Part shown: piece after piece, positions 63,331 through 64,000 of the stretch
Layout of the letters: each line of letters opens with the position of its first letter
How positions within the stretch are numbered: position 1 is the stretch's first letter
Origin: Pictodentalium vernedei
Taxonomy: Eukaryota > Mollusca > Scaphopoda > Dentaliida > Dentaliidae
Direction: 5' to 3'
NCBI GenBank assembly: GCA_031216915.1
Contig: CM062289.1
Span: forward strand, 247,567,187-247,631,186
DNA length: 64,000 nt
Program-made: the position numbers and the translations under genes
Notes under the pieces: model-generated
What the model saw: the letters and a program-made list of their open reading frames with translations, nothing else
What the model was told of the DNA's origin: nothing
Database searches by the model: none

Positions 63331-64000
63331 TTGTCAAAATGTCTCAAAACAACACTTTATCACAAGCGGTGTATTAATGGTCAACCTTTCCAGGAAACGA
63401 AAATGAGAAATGCCCTCAACATCTCATTTCCTAATTTACTACTAAACTCAAATTGTCAGTCGATCAGTGTCATTCCAATGACTCTCATTTTCAATTTTCA
63501 CTAGTATGGGTTAGGTAATGCTTTGCTGATCATGTTAACAACAGTTTGTAGCTTACCTAACTGAAAGTCAGGGTGAGCTGAAGAGATCACTCTCCATCCG
63601 GTGTCCATGAACATGGTATTCCTGACTTCTCCAAAACTGCTGAACTGAATTCAGTGAAATTCGAGGTGATTATTTGTTATGATATCACATTTTGAGGTTG
63701 TTGAAACCAAGTGTCCCACTCTGAAGGAAAAAAAGCCATCAGATTTTGAAAAATCTTCTCGTGAACCGAATTGTATAATGACTATTTGGAACTGAGCTTC
63801 CTTTTGAGGTATAGAATAAAATTTGTTCAAATGAAGTTCATAGGGCAATATTTGCTCTTGTAATGGGATGGGCAGGATTTTTGGCTCTGCCCAAAACTTA
63901 TGTTTTATGAACCGATGTTATGAGCCGCTTTGAATCAAATTTGGTATGTTGTATTAGGGACGTCAGATTCAAGTTTGTTAAAATCAAGTCCCTAGATACA
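63331..64000. other. No recognisable gene
   Basis: Short open frames only, none with a recognisable domain. No repeat structure stands out. Confidence 0.5.

Noticed and set aside
1..64000. tRNA genes
   Set aside because: No cloverleaf with paired A and B boxes stood out apart from the SINE head. A tRNAscan-type search would be decisive.

Overview
This window is eukaryotic, AT-rich, repeat-dominated animal DNA. I find no complete ordinary host gene in it. Nearly everything recognisable is a transposable element, a satellite or a fold-back repeat, often nested. The mix suggests a marine invertebrate: CR1-like LINEs with 2A-like peptides, a Gmr1-like Ty3/gypsy element, FLYWCH/MULE transposon pieces, a 5S-rRNA-derived SINE and hAT MITEs. 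A mollusc or other lophotrochozoan, or an invertebrate deuterostome, would fit, but the sequence alone does not settle the phylum.

Layout. 0-4.4 kb: two long-inverted-repeat elements, then an internally deleted Mutator-like (MULE) transposon with zinc-finger, FLYWCH and pre-transposase exons and a 9-bp target-site duplication (TSD). 4.4-8 kb: gene-poor DNA with dispersed repeats, a hairpin duplication and a minisatellite. 8.0-12.5 kb: CR1-like LINE copy A with a 2A motif, split by a SINE. 13-15.3 kb: two decayed LINE fragments. 15.3-23.1 kb: a tandem LTR-internal-LTR-internal-LTR unit coding for a Gag-like protein, a retropepsin and a C2H2 finger but no reverse transcriptase or integrase. 24.6-29.1 kb: CR1-like copy B, interrupted by a 5'-truncated LINE that still has an open reading frame of about 1000 codons. 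31.4-36.1 kb: a Ty3/gypsy element with clean LTRs, PBS and TSD. 36.2-36.7 kb: a MULE-transposase C-terminal exon. 37.5-41.8 kb: a putative hAT-type element carrying about 20 copies of a 153-bp satellite. 42.6-47.0 kb: CR1-like copy C on the minus strand. 47.3-58.1 kb: a satellite with a hairpin core, into which a Gmr1-like element (49,550-56,802) inserted. 58.3-59.2 kb: an orphan L1-type ORF1 on the minus strand. 59.2-60.3 kb: another satellite. 60.9-63.1 kb: a long hairpin, a hAT element with a 107-bp palindrome, and a 5S-SINE interrupted by a hAT MITE.

The genes do not form a pathway. Each set belongs to one element: gag, protease, integrase and RT for the LTR elements; endonuclease and RT for the LINEs; zinc-finger, FLYWCH and transposase exons for the MULE. 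The most unusual item is the Gag-protease-zinc-finger LTR element without RT. Next come the Gmr1-like element (integrase before RT, SCAN-like capsid) and the hydrophobic-leader-plus-2A arrangement in the CR1-like LINEs. Insertion boundaries and TSDs were read directly from the sequence. Family assignments rest on motif recognition without database searching.
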